Position numbers and translations under genes: made by a program. Below, one piece after another: positions 50,382-58,167 of a DNA stretch of 64,000 nt. Each line of letters opens with the position of its first letter. The first letter of the stretch is position 1. Origin of the DNA: Methylocystis rosea (GTDB lineage: Bacteria; Pseudomonadota; Alphaproteobacteria; Rhizobiales; Beijerinckiaceae); NCBI RefSeq assembly GCF_003855495.1, contig NZ_CP034086.1, positions 186,001 to 250,000 on the forward strand, given 5' to 3'. The notes under the pieces were generated by a model. That model was not told where the DNA came from and did not search any database. It was given only the letters and a program-made list of their open reading frames with translations.

Positions 50382-52805
50382 CTAGTCCGACACGACCCGC
50401 AGCGGCGCTGTGAAGTCGGGCAGCGACTCAAAGCTGATTGGACCGCCGAATGTCAGGCGCACCGCCGGCGGCTCGACCGGCTTGAAGTGGCGGTCCATGA
50501 CGCCGACCCCGCAAACCGCGCCGGGGGCGAGGCCGTTGACGCATTGCTGATAGAGGGCGTCGCTCGGCAGCAGCGACCCATAGGCGTAGGTGATCTGGTC
50601 GGAGCGCGAATTGAAGATGTTGAAGGCGTCGAGCTGGATGCGCCAGCCGTCCGCCCAGCGATAGCCGAGCCGCGCGTTGAGGGTGCCAGTGGCGGGCGAG
50701 GTGAAATAGCCATCCGGCGTTAGCGGCCGCGCGCCGAAATAGCGGTATTTCATGCCGGCGAACCAACCGGTGGCCTCGCCGATTTCGAGCCCGCCCATCG
50801 CCACGATCGCGGGGGCGTTGAAGAGATAGTTGCCAGGGGCGTTGCCAAGGAAGGTTCCGTAAGGCAGCGTCTCCGCCGTCGTCAGTTCGGCATAGCTGAG
50901 CCACGCATTTTGATCGACGCCGCGGAAGCGCGTATTCACGATGGCCACATTGCCGTCGAAGCTGATCCAGGACACCGGATGATAGTGATTGGCGATTTCG
51001 ATGCCGTAGCGGCGGCTCGGGCGGCCGAATTCCGTCGTGCCGGCGTCGCCGACATATTGATTTTCGGAATCGAGATTAAGCCAGAACAGGCTCACGCTTG
51101 AGTCGAGTCCCTCGATGAATTTGGTGCGCCAGCCGATTTCCGCGCCGCGCGACTTCACGAGCAGCGGAATGCGCCCGACGACGGAGAAGCTGTCGAGGTC
51201 GAGACCCTCGATGCCGCCGATTTCCGCGCTCGCGAAGCTCTGCACGGTGCCGCGCGCGTCGGTGGAATGGAATCCCTCTCCGAAATTCAGGAACATCTCG
51301 GTCGCATACCAGGGACCGAGAATGATCGAGGCCTTAGGACTGAAGATAGACGCGTCTTTCTGACCATTGTTAAAGGGACCGGTCCATAGAAAAACCGGCA
51401 GCCCGGCGCTGTTCAAGACTTTGGGAGCGTCGGCCAGCGTTTGAATCGAGTTGGTGGCGGCTGAATAAAGGTCGACGCGCGCGCCTGCCACCGTTCGCAG
51501 CCATGGCGTCCAACTCACCGTCGTATCGGTCCAGAAGCCGATGCTGCCCTCTCCGACATAATCGTTTCGGATCGAATCGTAGATGTTGCGGCGGAAGCTT
51601 TCCTGCAGGCCCAGACGGATGTCGTCATAGCGACCCTGAAGCCCGAAGCGGGTCTGGACGGGAAGGCCGAAGGAGTTCCAGGCGATCCCATGCTGAGCGT
51701 TGACGCCGACGATCGTGCGCCGGTCGAACTGGCGGAACTGATCTCCGACGTCAGGATGCGCGAGGTAGTAAGTGAAGTTGTTGTAGAGCTCCAGAGTCGA
51801 GCGGATCGCATAGGCTTCGACGCGCGAATAGTGATTGCCCTCTGTCTGGCTCCATCGTCCAGAGAGCGAAAAACGAGTCGTGTCGCCGCCGTCGGTCGGG
51901 TCCGTCGTGCCCCATAGCGACAGCAGGCCGGAATTCACGGCGCGCATGGGAATCTGATCGGTCGAATACCAGCGGTTGGCGTAGGCCATTGCGGTCAGAG
52001 ACAATCCGTCGCTCTGCGTGCCGCGCGTCCAGCGCAATACGCCGTTGATCTTCTTTACTTCGTCGCCGCGCTCCCAGGGACCGTTGTAAACATTCATTTC
52101 AACGGCGCCGTAGGCGTCGCCGCCATAGATATCTTTATAGGGCTGGATCGCGAAACCGCGGCCATAGCCGAAACTGCCGCCTGTTCCGGAGAAATAGCCT
52201 TTGTCGATTTTATCGATGTATTGGATGTAGATCGAGCCGGCCGAAGAGAAATCTCCGTCTTCGGCCGCGTAGGGCCCTTTGTGCACTAGAATCGACGACA
52301 ACAGCTCGGGCATGAGGAAATTTGTGTCGGCGTAGCCTTGCCCGTGGCCGTGCGTGCGCATGTTCAGCGGCATGCCGTCGAGATAGAGCGCGAGATCGGT
52401 TCCGTGATCGAGGTTGAAGCCGCGCAGGAAATATTGGTTGGCTTTGCCCTCGCCTGAGTGCTGCGAGACGATCAAGCCGGGCACGATTTCAAGCGACTCG
52501 CTTGGACGCGAATAGGGATAAGCCGTCACTTCCGCGCCGGTGTAGAACTTGTCGCTCGACGCCGTGAGCGGCGGCGGTTTTTGCCCGACCGACACCGTGG
52601 GATCCTGAATGGCTGGCGTTTGACGAACTGGGCCGCGCGTCGCTTGCCCACTCGGTCGCGATGGCCTCGCAGCGGTGCTGGCCGCCGGGCGCTGACCGCC
52701 GACATTGATCGTTGGGAGCGCGGTGAATTGCGCCTGCGCCTCAGCGCCAATAAGCGAAATCGCGATGGCGAAAGCGGATACGGAAGCGGCGTTTCTGCGG
52801 TTCAT
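50382..52805 (-). CDS. TonB-dependent receptor, probably NikR-linked
   Basis: 807 residues. A signal peptide (AFAIAISLIGAEAQA), a Pro-rich region, and a plug domain (SESLEIVPGLIVSQHSGEGK, YFLRGFNLDHGTDLALYLDG) precede a 22-strand-type barrel. The sequence MNMRTHGHGQGYADTN-like plug loop (NMRTHGHGQGYAD) is His-rich and could meet a metal chelate. It is 124 bases downstream of nikR on the same strand. With that neighbour, import of nickel or a nickel complex is the best guess; siderophore or other metal chelates remain possible. Confidence 0.88.
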   Translation of the reverse strand: MNRRNAASVSAFAIAISLIGAEAQAQFTALPTINVGGQRPAASTAARPSRPSGQATRGPVRQTPAIQDPTVSVGQKPPPLTASSDKFYTGAEVTAYPYSRPSESLEIVPGLIVSQHSGEGKANQYFLRGFNLDHGTDLALYLDGMPLNMRTHGHGQGYADTNFLMPELLSSILVHKGPYAAEDGDFSSAGSIYIQYIDKIDKGYFSGTGGSFGYGRGFAIQPYKDIYGGDAYGAVEMNVYNGPWERGDEVKKINGVLRWTRGTQSDGLSLTAMAYANRWYSTDQIPMRAVNSGLLSLWGTTDPTDGGDTTRFSLSGRWSQTEGNHYSRVEAYAIRSTLELYNNFTYYLAHPDVGDQFRQFDRRTIVGVNAQHGIAWNSFGLPVQTRFGLQGRYDDIRLGLQESFRRNIYDSIRNDYVGEGSIGFWTDTTVSWTPWLRTVAGARVDLYSAATNSIQTLADAPKVLNSAGLPVFLWTGPFNNGQKDASIFSPKASIILGPWYATEMFLNFGEGFHSTDARGTVQSFASAEIGGIEGLDLDSFSVVGRIPLLVKSRGAEIGWRTKFIEGLDSSVSLFWLNLDSENQYVGDAGTTEFGRPSRRYGIEIANHYHPVSWISFDGNVAIVNTRFRGVDQNAWLSYAELTTAETLPYGTFLGNAPGNYLFNAPAIVAMGGLEIGEATGWFAGMKYRYFGARPLTPDGYFTSPATGTLNARLGYRWADGWRIQLDAFNIFNSRSDQITYAYGSLLPSDALYQQCVNGLAPGAVCGVGVMDRHFKPVEPPAVRLTFGGPISFESLPDFTAPLRVVSD

Positions 52806-52813
52806 TCGGCGTC

Positions 52814-52872
52814 ACCCAACATACGCGTTATTGTGATTTTTTTTGAAAATTGTCTTACGCGATGCGTTGGGT
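52814..52872 (-). promoter_or_regulatory. Candidate operator between nikR and the TonB receptor gene
   Basis: ACCCAAC (52814-52820) and GTTGGGT (52866-52872) are inverted, and inside them CGCGTTA (52824-52830) and TTACGCG (52855-52861) form a second near-inverted pair around an AT-rich middle. It is directly upstream of the TonB receptor ATG. NikR binding is inferred from neighbourhood; the sequence is not the E. coli GTATGA-type operator. Confidence 0.45.
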
Positions 52873-52929
52873 CAATTGGCTCAATGCAATTTGCCGAAAG
52901 CGTTGCCGATTTATCACAGACGAAGCGCT

Positions 52930-53397
52930 CTAGCTGGAATGGTGCGGGTGGCGGCCGGTCGTGTGGCGATCGACGTGGGGCGTTTCGCCCTGCTCGAGAT
53001 CCGCCGGCAAGACGACGAGCTGCCCGTATCGAACGCCGCGCTCGCCGATCACATGGCCGGCGAAGTGCTCGACATCCGTCTTCTGGCCCTTAAGCAGCGA
53101 CACTTCGAGACAGGTCGCTTCATCGATGTGCACGTGCAGCGTCGCGATCGACATGTCGGCATGAGAGTGATGGTCATGCATCAGTTTTTTCGACAGCTGC
53201 CGCGTCTCATGGTCGTAGACGTAAACGAGCGCCGCCATGCAGGGGCGGGCGTTGTCATCGGCTTCTGGCGTTTTCAGCAGCCCGGCGCGGACGAGATCGC
53301 GAACGGCCTCGGAGCGATTTCGATGGCCGCCTGCCTCCATATACTGATCGAGCGCGCTCATCAGCTCTTCGTCGATCGTTATCGTTACGCGCTGCAT
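52930..53397 (-). CDS. nikR: Nickel-responsive regulator NikR
   Basis: 155 residues. An N-terminal ribbon-helix-helix (MQRVTITIDEELMSALDQYM, NRSEAVRDLVRAG) is followed by the ACT-like nickel domain. Ligands His88, His90 and Cys96 lie in LHVHIDEATCLEV, with His76/77/79 in HDHHSHAD as the cross-subunit site. NikR represses uptake genes when nickel is sufficient. The C-terminal tail HVDRHTTGRHPHHSS is a His-rich extension not present in E. coli NikR. It is adjacent to a TonB receptor gene. Confidence 0.95.
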   Translation of the reverse strand: MQRVTITIDEELMSALDQYMEAGGHRNRSEAVRDLVRAGLLKTPEADDNARPCMAALVYVYDHETRQLSKKLMHDHHSHADMSIATLHVHIDEATCLEVSLLKGQKTDVEHFAGHVIGERGVRYGQLVVLPADLEQGETPHVDRHTTGRHPHHSS

Positions 53398-53859
53398 ATG
53401 AGGGCTCCGGCTGTTCGCGCCTCCGCCATGCGGTCCAACCCAACAAAAAGTCGGGCAAGCGCGACCACTATTTCATTACGCTAAGGCGCATTGGCCGCCA
53501 ATAGCCGTCGCGATTTGAAGTCGGCCGTTAGCTGAAGCGCCGACGCGTTGGGTTTCTGCGGCTAACATGTTTCTCCAGGGCGTGGCCTCGCATGCGTTTG
53601 GCCACCGTGTCGCGCGCTCCCGAAGAATCGCTACGCGGATCGCTTGAGCCAAATATTCCGGCGAGCCGGTCCCTGACGTTAACCATGTGATCTGTAGATG
53701 CGCGGGAAGGCTTTGGCGGGCGTATGCGTAGCTGGCTTCATCCCATCGATGATCGTCGAGACATTTGGGCTCGCCTTTTATCGGATGAGTATTGACCAGC
53801 GCGCGATGGGCGCTATTGTCTGCATCCGTGCGGTTTTTGAGATTTTTTGGGAGGACTCT
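53398..53859 (+). promoter_or_regulatory. Upstream region and promoter of the RiPP precursor gene
   Basis: 462 bases without a supported gene. TTGACC (53792-53797) and TATTGT (53814-53819) with 16-base spacing form a plausible sigma70 promoter, 41 bases before the precursor ATG. GGGAGGA (about 53848-53854) is a strong ribosome site. An open frame from 53698 joins the precursor but has no independent support. Confidence 0.5.
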
Positions 53860-54207
53860 ATGGCGCGCTCATCGGACAATCCACAGAACAAACGTCGAGG
53901 CAAGAAAGCCCTCGGCGTGATGGGTGTATCTTTGTCGCTCGCGGGCGCTGCCTGCGTCGACAGTTCTCCTGCTGACGCTTCGACGGCTCCCACGACGGGC
54001 CGGACGCGCACGATCGATCTGCGCGAACAGGAAGTGTTCGACGTGGGGCTGAATTCGTTCCGCCTTTTCGATCGCGAAGAAGTCCCGGCCGTCAAGACCG
54101 AGCAGGTCGCTTGGTGGTGGGGCGGATGCCGCGGTTGTAGGGGCTGTGGCTGCCGCGGATGTCGGGGCTGCGGCTGTCGCGGCTGTGGCTGCCGTGGTTG
54201 CGGGTGA
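53860..54207 (+). CDS. Putative thiazole-type RiPP precursor peptide with Cys-Arg-Gly core
   Basis: 115 residues. The long leader (1-82) has a basic start (KRRGKK), a hydrophobic piece (ALGVMGVSLSLAGAAC), and an acidic/aromatic part (IDLREQEVFDVGLNSFRLF) of the kind that docks to a cyclodehydratase. The predicted core (from about residue 83) opens VAWWWGG, then carries 10 cysteines in two CRGCRGCG units and two CRGCG units, with six arginines and no Ser or Thr. A YcaO fusion and SagB-type oxidase follow directly, so conversion of Cys to thiazole is expected. The start is ATG 53860 after GGGAGGA. I recognise no named family. Confidence 0.85.
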   Translation: MARSSDNPQNKRRGKKALGVMGVSLSLAGAACVDSSPADASTAPTTGRTRTIDLREQEVFDVGLNSFRLFDREEVPAVKTEQVAWWWGGCRGCRGCGCRGCRGCGCRGCGCRGCG

Positions 54208-54257
54208 CGCACTACTGCACATTTGACGGCTGAGTCGGTTCCGATAGGCCGTCGGCG

Positions 54258-54398
54258 CTTCGGCCCGAGGACGTGGGCCGAGGCGTGCAGTAAGATCGTG
54301 CGGAACATTTATAGTGTTCCGCGCAGGTCTGTGGGTCTACGTTCGTCTCTCGGATTCCTGAATCGAACAAAATCTCGTCGCTCCTGGGCGCGACGAGA
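54258..54398 (+). promoter_or_regulatory. Three consecutive RNA hairpins between precursor and cyclodehydratase genes
   Basis: Hairpin 1 has CTTCGGCCC with GGGCCGAGG (54258-54266, 54275-54283, one G-U pair). Hairpin 2 has GCGGAACA with TGTTCCGC (54300-54307, 54315-54322). Hairpin 3 has TCTCGTCGC with GCGACGAGA (54373-54381, 54390-54398), ending 21 bases before the YcaO start. None is followed by a T run. They may lower read-through so that precursor mRNA outnumbers enzyme mRNA, or protect the precursor transcript 3' end. Confidence 0.55.
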
Positions 54399-54419
54399 CG
54401 GGGGGCGCGCGACAGCCAA

Positions 54420-56687
54420 ATGACAATTGACGTATCTAAACCGCTTGCGCCGAAGCCGGTTTCACAAGAGCGGTTAGTCAACGCCCTTCGATTCGCGCCA
54501 AATTTTTCTGTCTATGTCCTGCCGCCTGACGCTGTCTGCCTTTATTCGGAGGACAGAAAGTTTTTCCTCCGTGGCGCGCTCTATTGCGCGCTGGCCGAGC
54601 GTATCGGCGCGGGAGAGGACGCCGACGCCATACGCCAGGCGCTCTCCGCAGAGTTTCCCGTTGATTCAATAGACGAGGCGTTCAAGCGCCTGCTCGATCG
54701 CCGCTTCGTCGTCCCAGCGGGCGCATCCGATGGCGTTGCGGCGGGCTATTGGGCGAGTCTCGGCTTACAGCCGGAAGTCGCCGAGAAAAATCTGCAAAAG
54801 GTCTCCGTTCAGATCGAAGCGCTCGGGATCAGCGGCGCGCGGGAGCTGGAGAAGGCGCTGGGCGTTTTCGGCGTTAAGGTCGTGAAGCGCGGGGGCGATC
54901 TGACCATCGCCTTGGTCGGCGATTATCTTGAAGGTCAGCTCGCGGAGTTCAACCGCCGGCGGCTCGAGGCGAAGCAGGACTGGCTGCTGGTGCAGCCTTC
55001 CGGTGTTTTCCCGCTGGTCGGCCCGATCTTCAGCCCGGGCAAGAGCGCCTGTTGGAGATGCCTCGCCGATCGCATGAACTGGAATCGACAGGTCAAGGCT
55101 TTCCTTGGCCGCAAGGAGGCGCGCTGCGTCGCTGTCTCGCCGCTTGGCGCCAATCCACTCGGCCTGAGCGGCGCTGGCATCGCCGCCGCGGAGATCGCCA
55201 AGGCGATCGCCAGCGGCTTCCGCACCGATCTGCGCCAGCACATCGTGAGCCTGGACATGCTGGGCTCGACCGTCGCACGGCATTATGTGCCGGCTCGGCC
55301 GCAATGCCCAAGCTGCGGCGACCCCGAGCTGCGCGATCCCGCGCGAACGCCCACGCCCATCCCGCTGCATGCCGGCAGCGCGAGCGTCGTGACGAGCGGA
55401 GGCTACAGATCGGTCGCGCCGAGCGACACACTTGCCCGCAATCGCAAGCATGTGAGCCCGCTGACCGGCGTCGTATCGCATCTTGATCGGATCCAGAGCC
55501 AACAGCCGCTCGACGCGAGCTTCATCGCCAGACATAATTTTTCGCCGCGCCCCGAAACCGTCGACGCCCTTCAGGCCGGGCTGAGCGGAGACAGCTATGG
55601 CAAGGGCAGCGTCGCCGAACAGGGCGAAGCCAGCGCGCTGATGGAGGCGATCGAGCGCTACTGCGGGATTTTCCAGGGCGACGAGATCAGGACCGTCCGA
55701 CGATTCGCGGATTTCCCGGCCGGCGAGGCGATCCTGCCCGACGACATCCTGCTCTATAGCGACGCGCAATATGAGCAGGGCGCGAAAAGCGGCGGCTGCG
55801 GCGAGGGCGCACAGCGCTTCGATCCCGCCGCCGAGACGGAATGGTCGCCCGTGTGGTCGCTGCGCGACGAATGTTTCAAATACGTTCCCACCGGCCTTCT
55901 TTATTTCTTCCACGAGTCCGACAGCGCGAATCAGATCAGCGCTGATTCGAACGGTTGCGCGGCGGGCAATACGATCGAGGAAGCCATTATTCAGGGTTTC
56001 CTCGAACTGATTGAGCGGGACGCATATGCGATCTGGTGGTACAACCGTTTGCGTCGTCCGGAGATCGATCTCGACAAGCTCGGCGACAGCTATGTGCGCG
56101 ATCTGCGCGCGGTGTTCGCCAGAATGGGGCGAGACGTCTGGGCGCTGGACGTAACGAGCGATCTCGGCATTCCAGTCGTCGTCGCCGTCGCTCATTGGAC
56201 CGAGGACGGACGGGAGTATATCGAAGTCGCGGCGGGCGCGCATTTCGATCCAAGGATCGCGACGCTGCGGGCCATGACCGAACTCAACCAGTTTCTTGCC
56301 ATCGACAGCCTCGGCGGCCGCCCCGAGCTCGGGCCCGACGACGATTATGGCGGCGACCCTCTGCCGCTGCGCAAGCACGCCTATATGCGGCCGCAGGGCA
56401 AGGCGTCGTTCGGGCGGTCGCGGTTCAAGAATTTCGCCCAACTCGACGGCCGCGACCAGGTGCTGGCCTGCGTCAAGCTCGCCGCGCGGGCTGGGCACGA
56501 TTTCCTCGTCCTCGATCAGACGCGTCCGGATATTGATGTGCCGGTGGTTCGGGTGATCGTTCCGGGACTGCGGCATTTCTATCGCCGCTTCGGCCCCGGC
56601 CGTCTCTACGACGTGCCCATCGCGCTGGGTCTGCGCAAGCGGCCGGTGCGCGAAGCCGATGTCAACCCTTTGTTCCCCCGCACCTAA
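54420..56687 (+). CDS. Fused E1-like/YcaO azoline cyclodehydratase (TOMM C-D fusion)
   Basis: 755 residues. The N-terminal half (about 1-330) is an E1/ThiF-like leader-binding and docking domain, with zinc ligands Cys211/Cys214 (CWRC) and Cys296/Cys299 (CPSC). The C-terminal half is YcaO: GKGSVAEQGEASALMEAIER (394-413) and ADSNGCAAGNTIEEAIIQGF, then LELIERDAYAIWWYNRL, form the ATP and Mg site that activates backbone amides. The two steps convert Cys plus the preceding carbonyl to thiazoline. The C-terminus NPLFPRT lacks the classic PxPxP ending. No strong ribosome site precedes the ATG; the hairpins just upstream may matter. Confidence 0.92.
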   Translation: MTIDVSKPLAPKPVSQERLVNALRFAPNFSVYVLPPDAVCLYSEDRKFFLRGALYCALAERIGAGEDADAIRQALSAEFPVDSIDEAFKRLLDRRFVVPAGASDGVAAGYWASLGLQPEVAEKNLQKVSVQIEALGISGARELEKALGVFGVKVVKRGGDLTIALVGDYLEGQLAEFNRRRLEAKQDWLLVQPSGVFPLVGPIFSPGKSACWRCLADRMNWNRQVKAFLGRKEARCVAVSPLGANPLGLSGAGIAAAEIAKAIASGFRTDLRQHIVSLDMLGSTVARHYVPARPQCPSCGDPELRDPARTPTPIPLHAGSASVVTSGGYRSVAPSDTLARNRKHVSPLTGVVSHLDRIQSQQPLDASFIARHNFSPRPETVDALQAGLSGDSYGKGSVAEQGEASALMEAIERYCGIFQGDEIRTVRRFADFPAGEAILPDDILLYSDAQYEQGAKSGGCGEGAQRFDPAAETEWSPVWSLRDECFKYVPTGLLYFFHESDSANQISADSNGCAAGNTIEEAIIQGFLELIERDAYAIWWYNRLRRPEIDLDKLGDSYVRDLRAVFARMGRDVWALDVTSDLGIPVVVAVAHWTEDGREYIEVAAGAHFDPRIATLRAMTELNQFLAIDSLGGRPELGPDDDYGGDPLPLRKHAYMRPQGKASFGRSRFKNFAQLDGRDQVLACVKLAARAGHDFLVLDQTRPDIDVPVVRVIVPGLRHFYRRFGPGRLYDVPIALGLRKRPVREADVNPLFPRT

Positions 56688-58119
56688 TTTGCCTAGCGAT
56701 ACGTCCCAACCGCCGGCGCGGCTCTTCGCGCGACTCAATCCTGGCGTCACGCTCGAGCGCAACGCCGCGGGTGGGCTCACGGCCCTTTTCGATGGTCGGA
56801 GCGTGGAGTTCGGAAAGTTTGGCGCCGATGTCACAGAGCGCGCCGCCGACTTCGACACGGGCGTGGCGTTCGATGGCGAGCCGGACGACGAGATGAGCGA
56901 ACTCGTCCGAAGACTCGCGCTTTACGGACTGGTGGAATATCGCCTGGCGCGCGCGCCGAGCGGTCCCGATCTCATCGTCGTCGAGCCGCAGATGCGCGAT
57001 TATGCGCCACGGATGATCGAAATCGACGAGGATTGCGCTCTGACGTTGTCGCGCTTCGCCTATATGCGGCGGCGCGGCGCCGACATGGTGCTCGAATCGC
57101 CGCGCGCATGCGCGCTCTTCCGACTGTGCGATCCCAGCGTTGCAGCAATGATCGCGCATCTGTCGGAGGCGCGTACGGTGAGAGAGCTTCGCGACTCGGC
57201 CGACTTTCCCGGTGTCGAGCTGCTGGCGCTGCTCCTCGACGGCGAAATCCTGTTCACGCCCGGTCCGGGCGCCGACAAAGCGCTGCGCGCGGCCGAGGGC
57301 GACGAGGATCTCGTCTTGTGGGACTTCCATGATCTGCTGTTCCACGCCCGCAGCACGAACGGGCGTCACGCTAATCCTTCCGGCGGGATCTATGCCCACG
57401 CCCATCTCGCAGCGCTGCCGCCCGCGGTACGGCCGAGCTGGCCGGGGCCGGCGATCGACCTGAAGACGCTTGAGACGGCGCCGCCTTCGGCTTTTGCGAC
57501 ATTGCTGCGGCGCCGACGCTCGATTCGCGTCTTCGATGAGCAGCGTCCGATCACGCTGACGGAGGTGGCGCGGCTCCTCGACGGCGCCGCACGAATCATA
57601 TCGCGAAAGCGAAAGACTGACGAAGACGAGGATGAGTCCGAGGTCGCCCCTCGCCCCTATCCATCGGGTGGCGCGAGCTACGAATTGGAGCTCTATCTCG
57701 CCGTCGACAGATGTGAGGGTCTGGCGCGCGGCTTCTATCATTACGACGCCAACCAGCACGCTCTTGTTTTGATCGAGACGAACGCGCATTGGCTCACGGC
57801 CATGCTGGAGGATGCGCAATTCGCCATGGGCGCGCCGGCGGTCCCGCAAGTCCTCATGACAATGTCGGCGCGGTTCAGCCGCGTGTCCTGGAAATACAGC
57901 GGCTTCGCCTATGCGCTCGTTCTGAAACACGTCGGCGTGCTGATGCAGACGCTCTATCTGATGGCCACGGAGATGGAGATCGGCGCCTGCGCCGTCGGCG
58001 TCGGAGATATCGACCTCTTTGCGAAGATGACGGGCCTCGCGTTTCACGTTGAAGGGTCAGTCGGCCAGATCGCGATCGGACGCGGCGTTCAGAGCGATTC
58101 AACGCCGCTCGCCGATTGA
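56659..58119 (+). CDS. SagB-type azoline dehydrogenase (FMN nitroreductase fold)
   Basis: 486 residues. A variable N-terminal part (1-260) precedes the nitroreductase-like domain with RRRRSIRVFDEQRPITL, PYPSGGASYELELYL, and Lys412-Tyr413 in SWKYSGFAYAL. This Lys-Tyr pair is needed by known TOMM dehydrogenases. The enzyme would oxidise thiazolines to aromatic thiazoles with FMN. The ATG overlaps the cyclodehydratase end by 29 bases; a TTG at 56689, just past the stop, is an alternative start. Confidence 0.9.
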   Translation: MSTLCSPAPNLPSDTSQPPARLFARLNPGVTLERNAAGGLTALFDGRSVEFGKFGADVTERAADFDTGVAFDGEPDDEMSELVRRLALYGLVEYRLARAPSGPDLIVVEPQMRDYAPRMIEIDEDCALTLSRFAYMRRRGADMVLESPRACALFRLCDPSVAAMIAHLSEARTVRELRDSADFPGVELLALLLDGEILFTPGPGADKALRAAEGDEDLVLWDFHDLLFHARSTNGRHANPSGGIYAHAHLAALPPAVRPSWPGPAIDLKTLETAPPSAFATLLRRRRSIRVFDEQRPITLTEVARLLDGAARIISRKRKTDEDEDESEVAPRPYPSGGASYELELYLAVDRCEGLARGFYHYDANQHALVLIETNAHWLTAMLEDAQFAMGAPAVPQVLMTMSARFSRVSWKYSGFAYALVLKHVGVLMQTLYLMATEMEIGACAVGVGDIDLFAKMTGLAFHVEGSVGQIAIGRGVQSDSTPLAD

Positions 58120-58167
58120 CGGCGCGTCGCCAGCGCGACTGACAGATCGGCGGTCAGGAATCGTCCA

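Noticed and set aside
53698..53859. Longer form of the precursor starting at 53698
   Set aside because: The ATG at 53860 has a strong GGGAGGA site and the promoter-like boxes lie inside the extension, so the extra 54 residues are unlikely to be translated.
54121..54207. Repetitive Cys/Gly codons as a CRISPR or random microsatellite
   Set aside because: Unit length is only 15-24 bases with no spacers, codons vary while residues are kept, and biosynthetic genes follow directly.
54765..56858. 697-codon open frame antisense to the YcaO gene
   Set aside because: The plus strand has the conserved ATP-binding and zinc motifs in order; the antisense product shows none.
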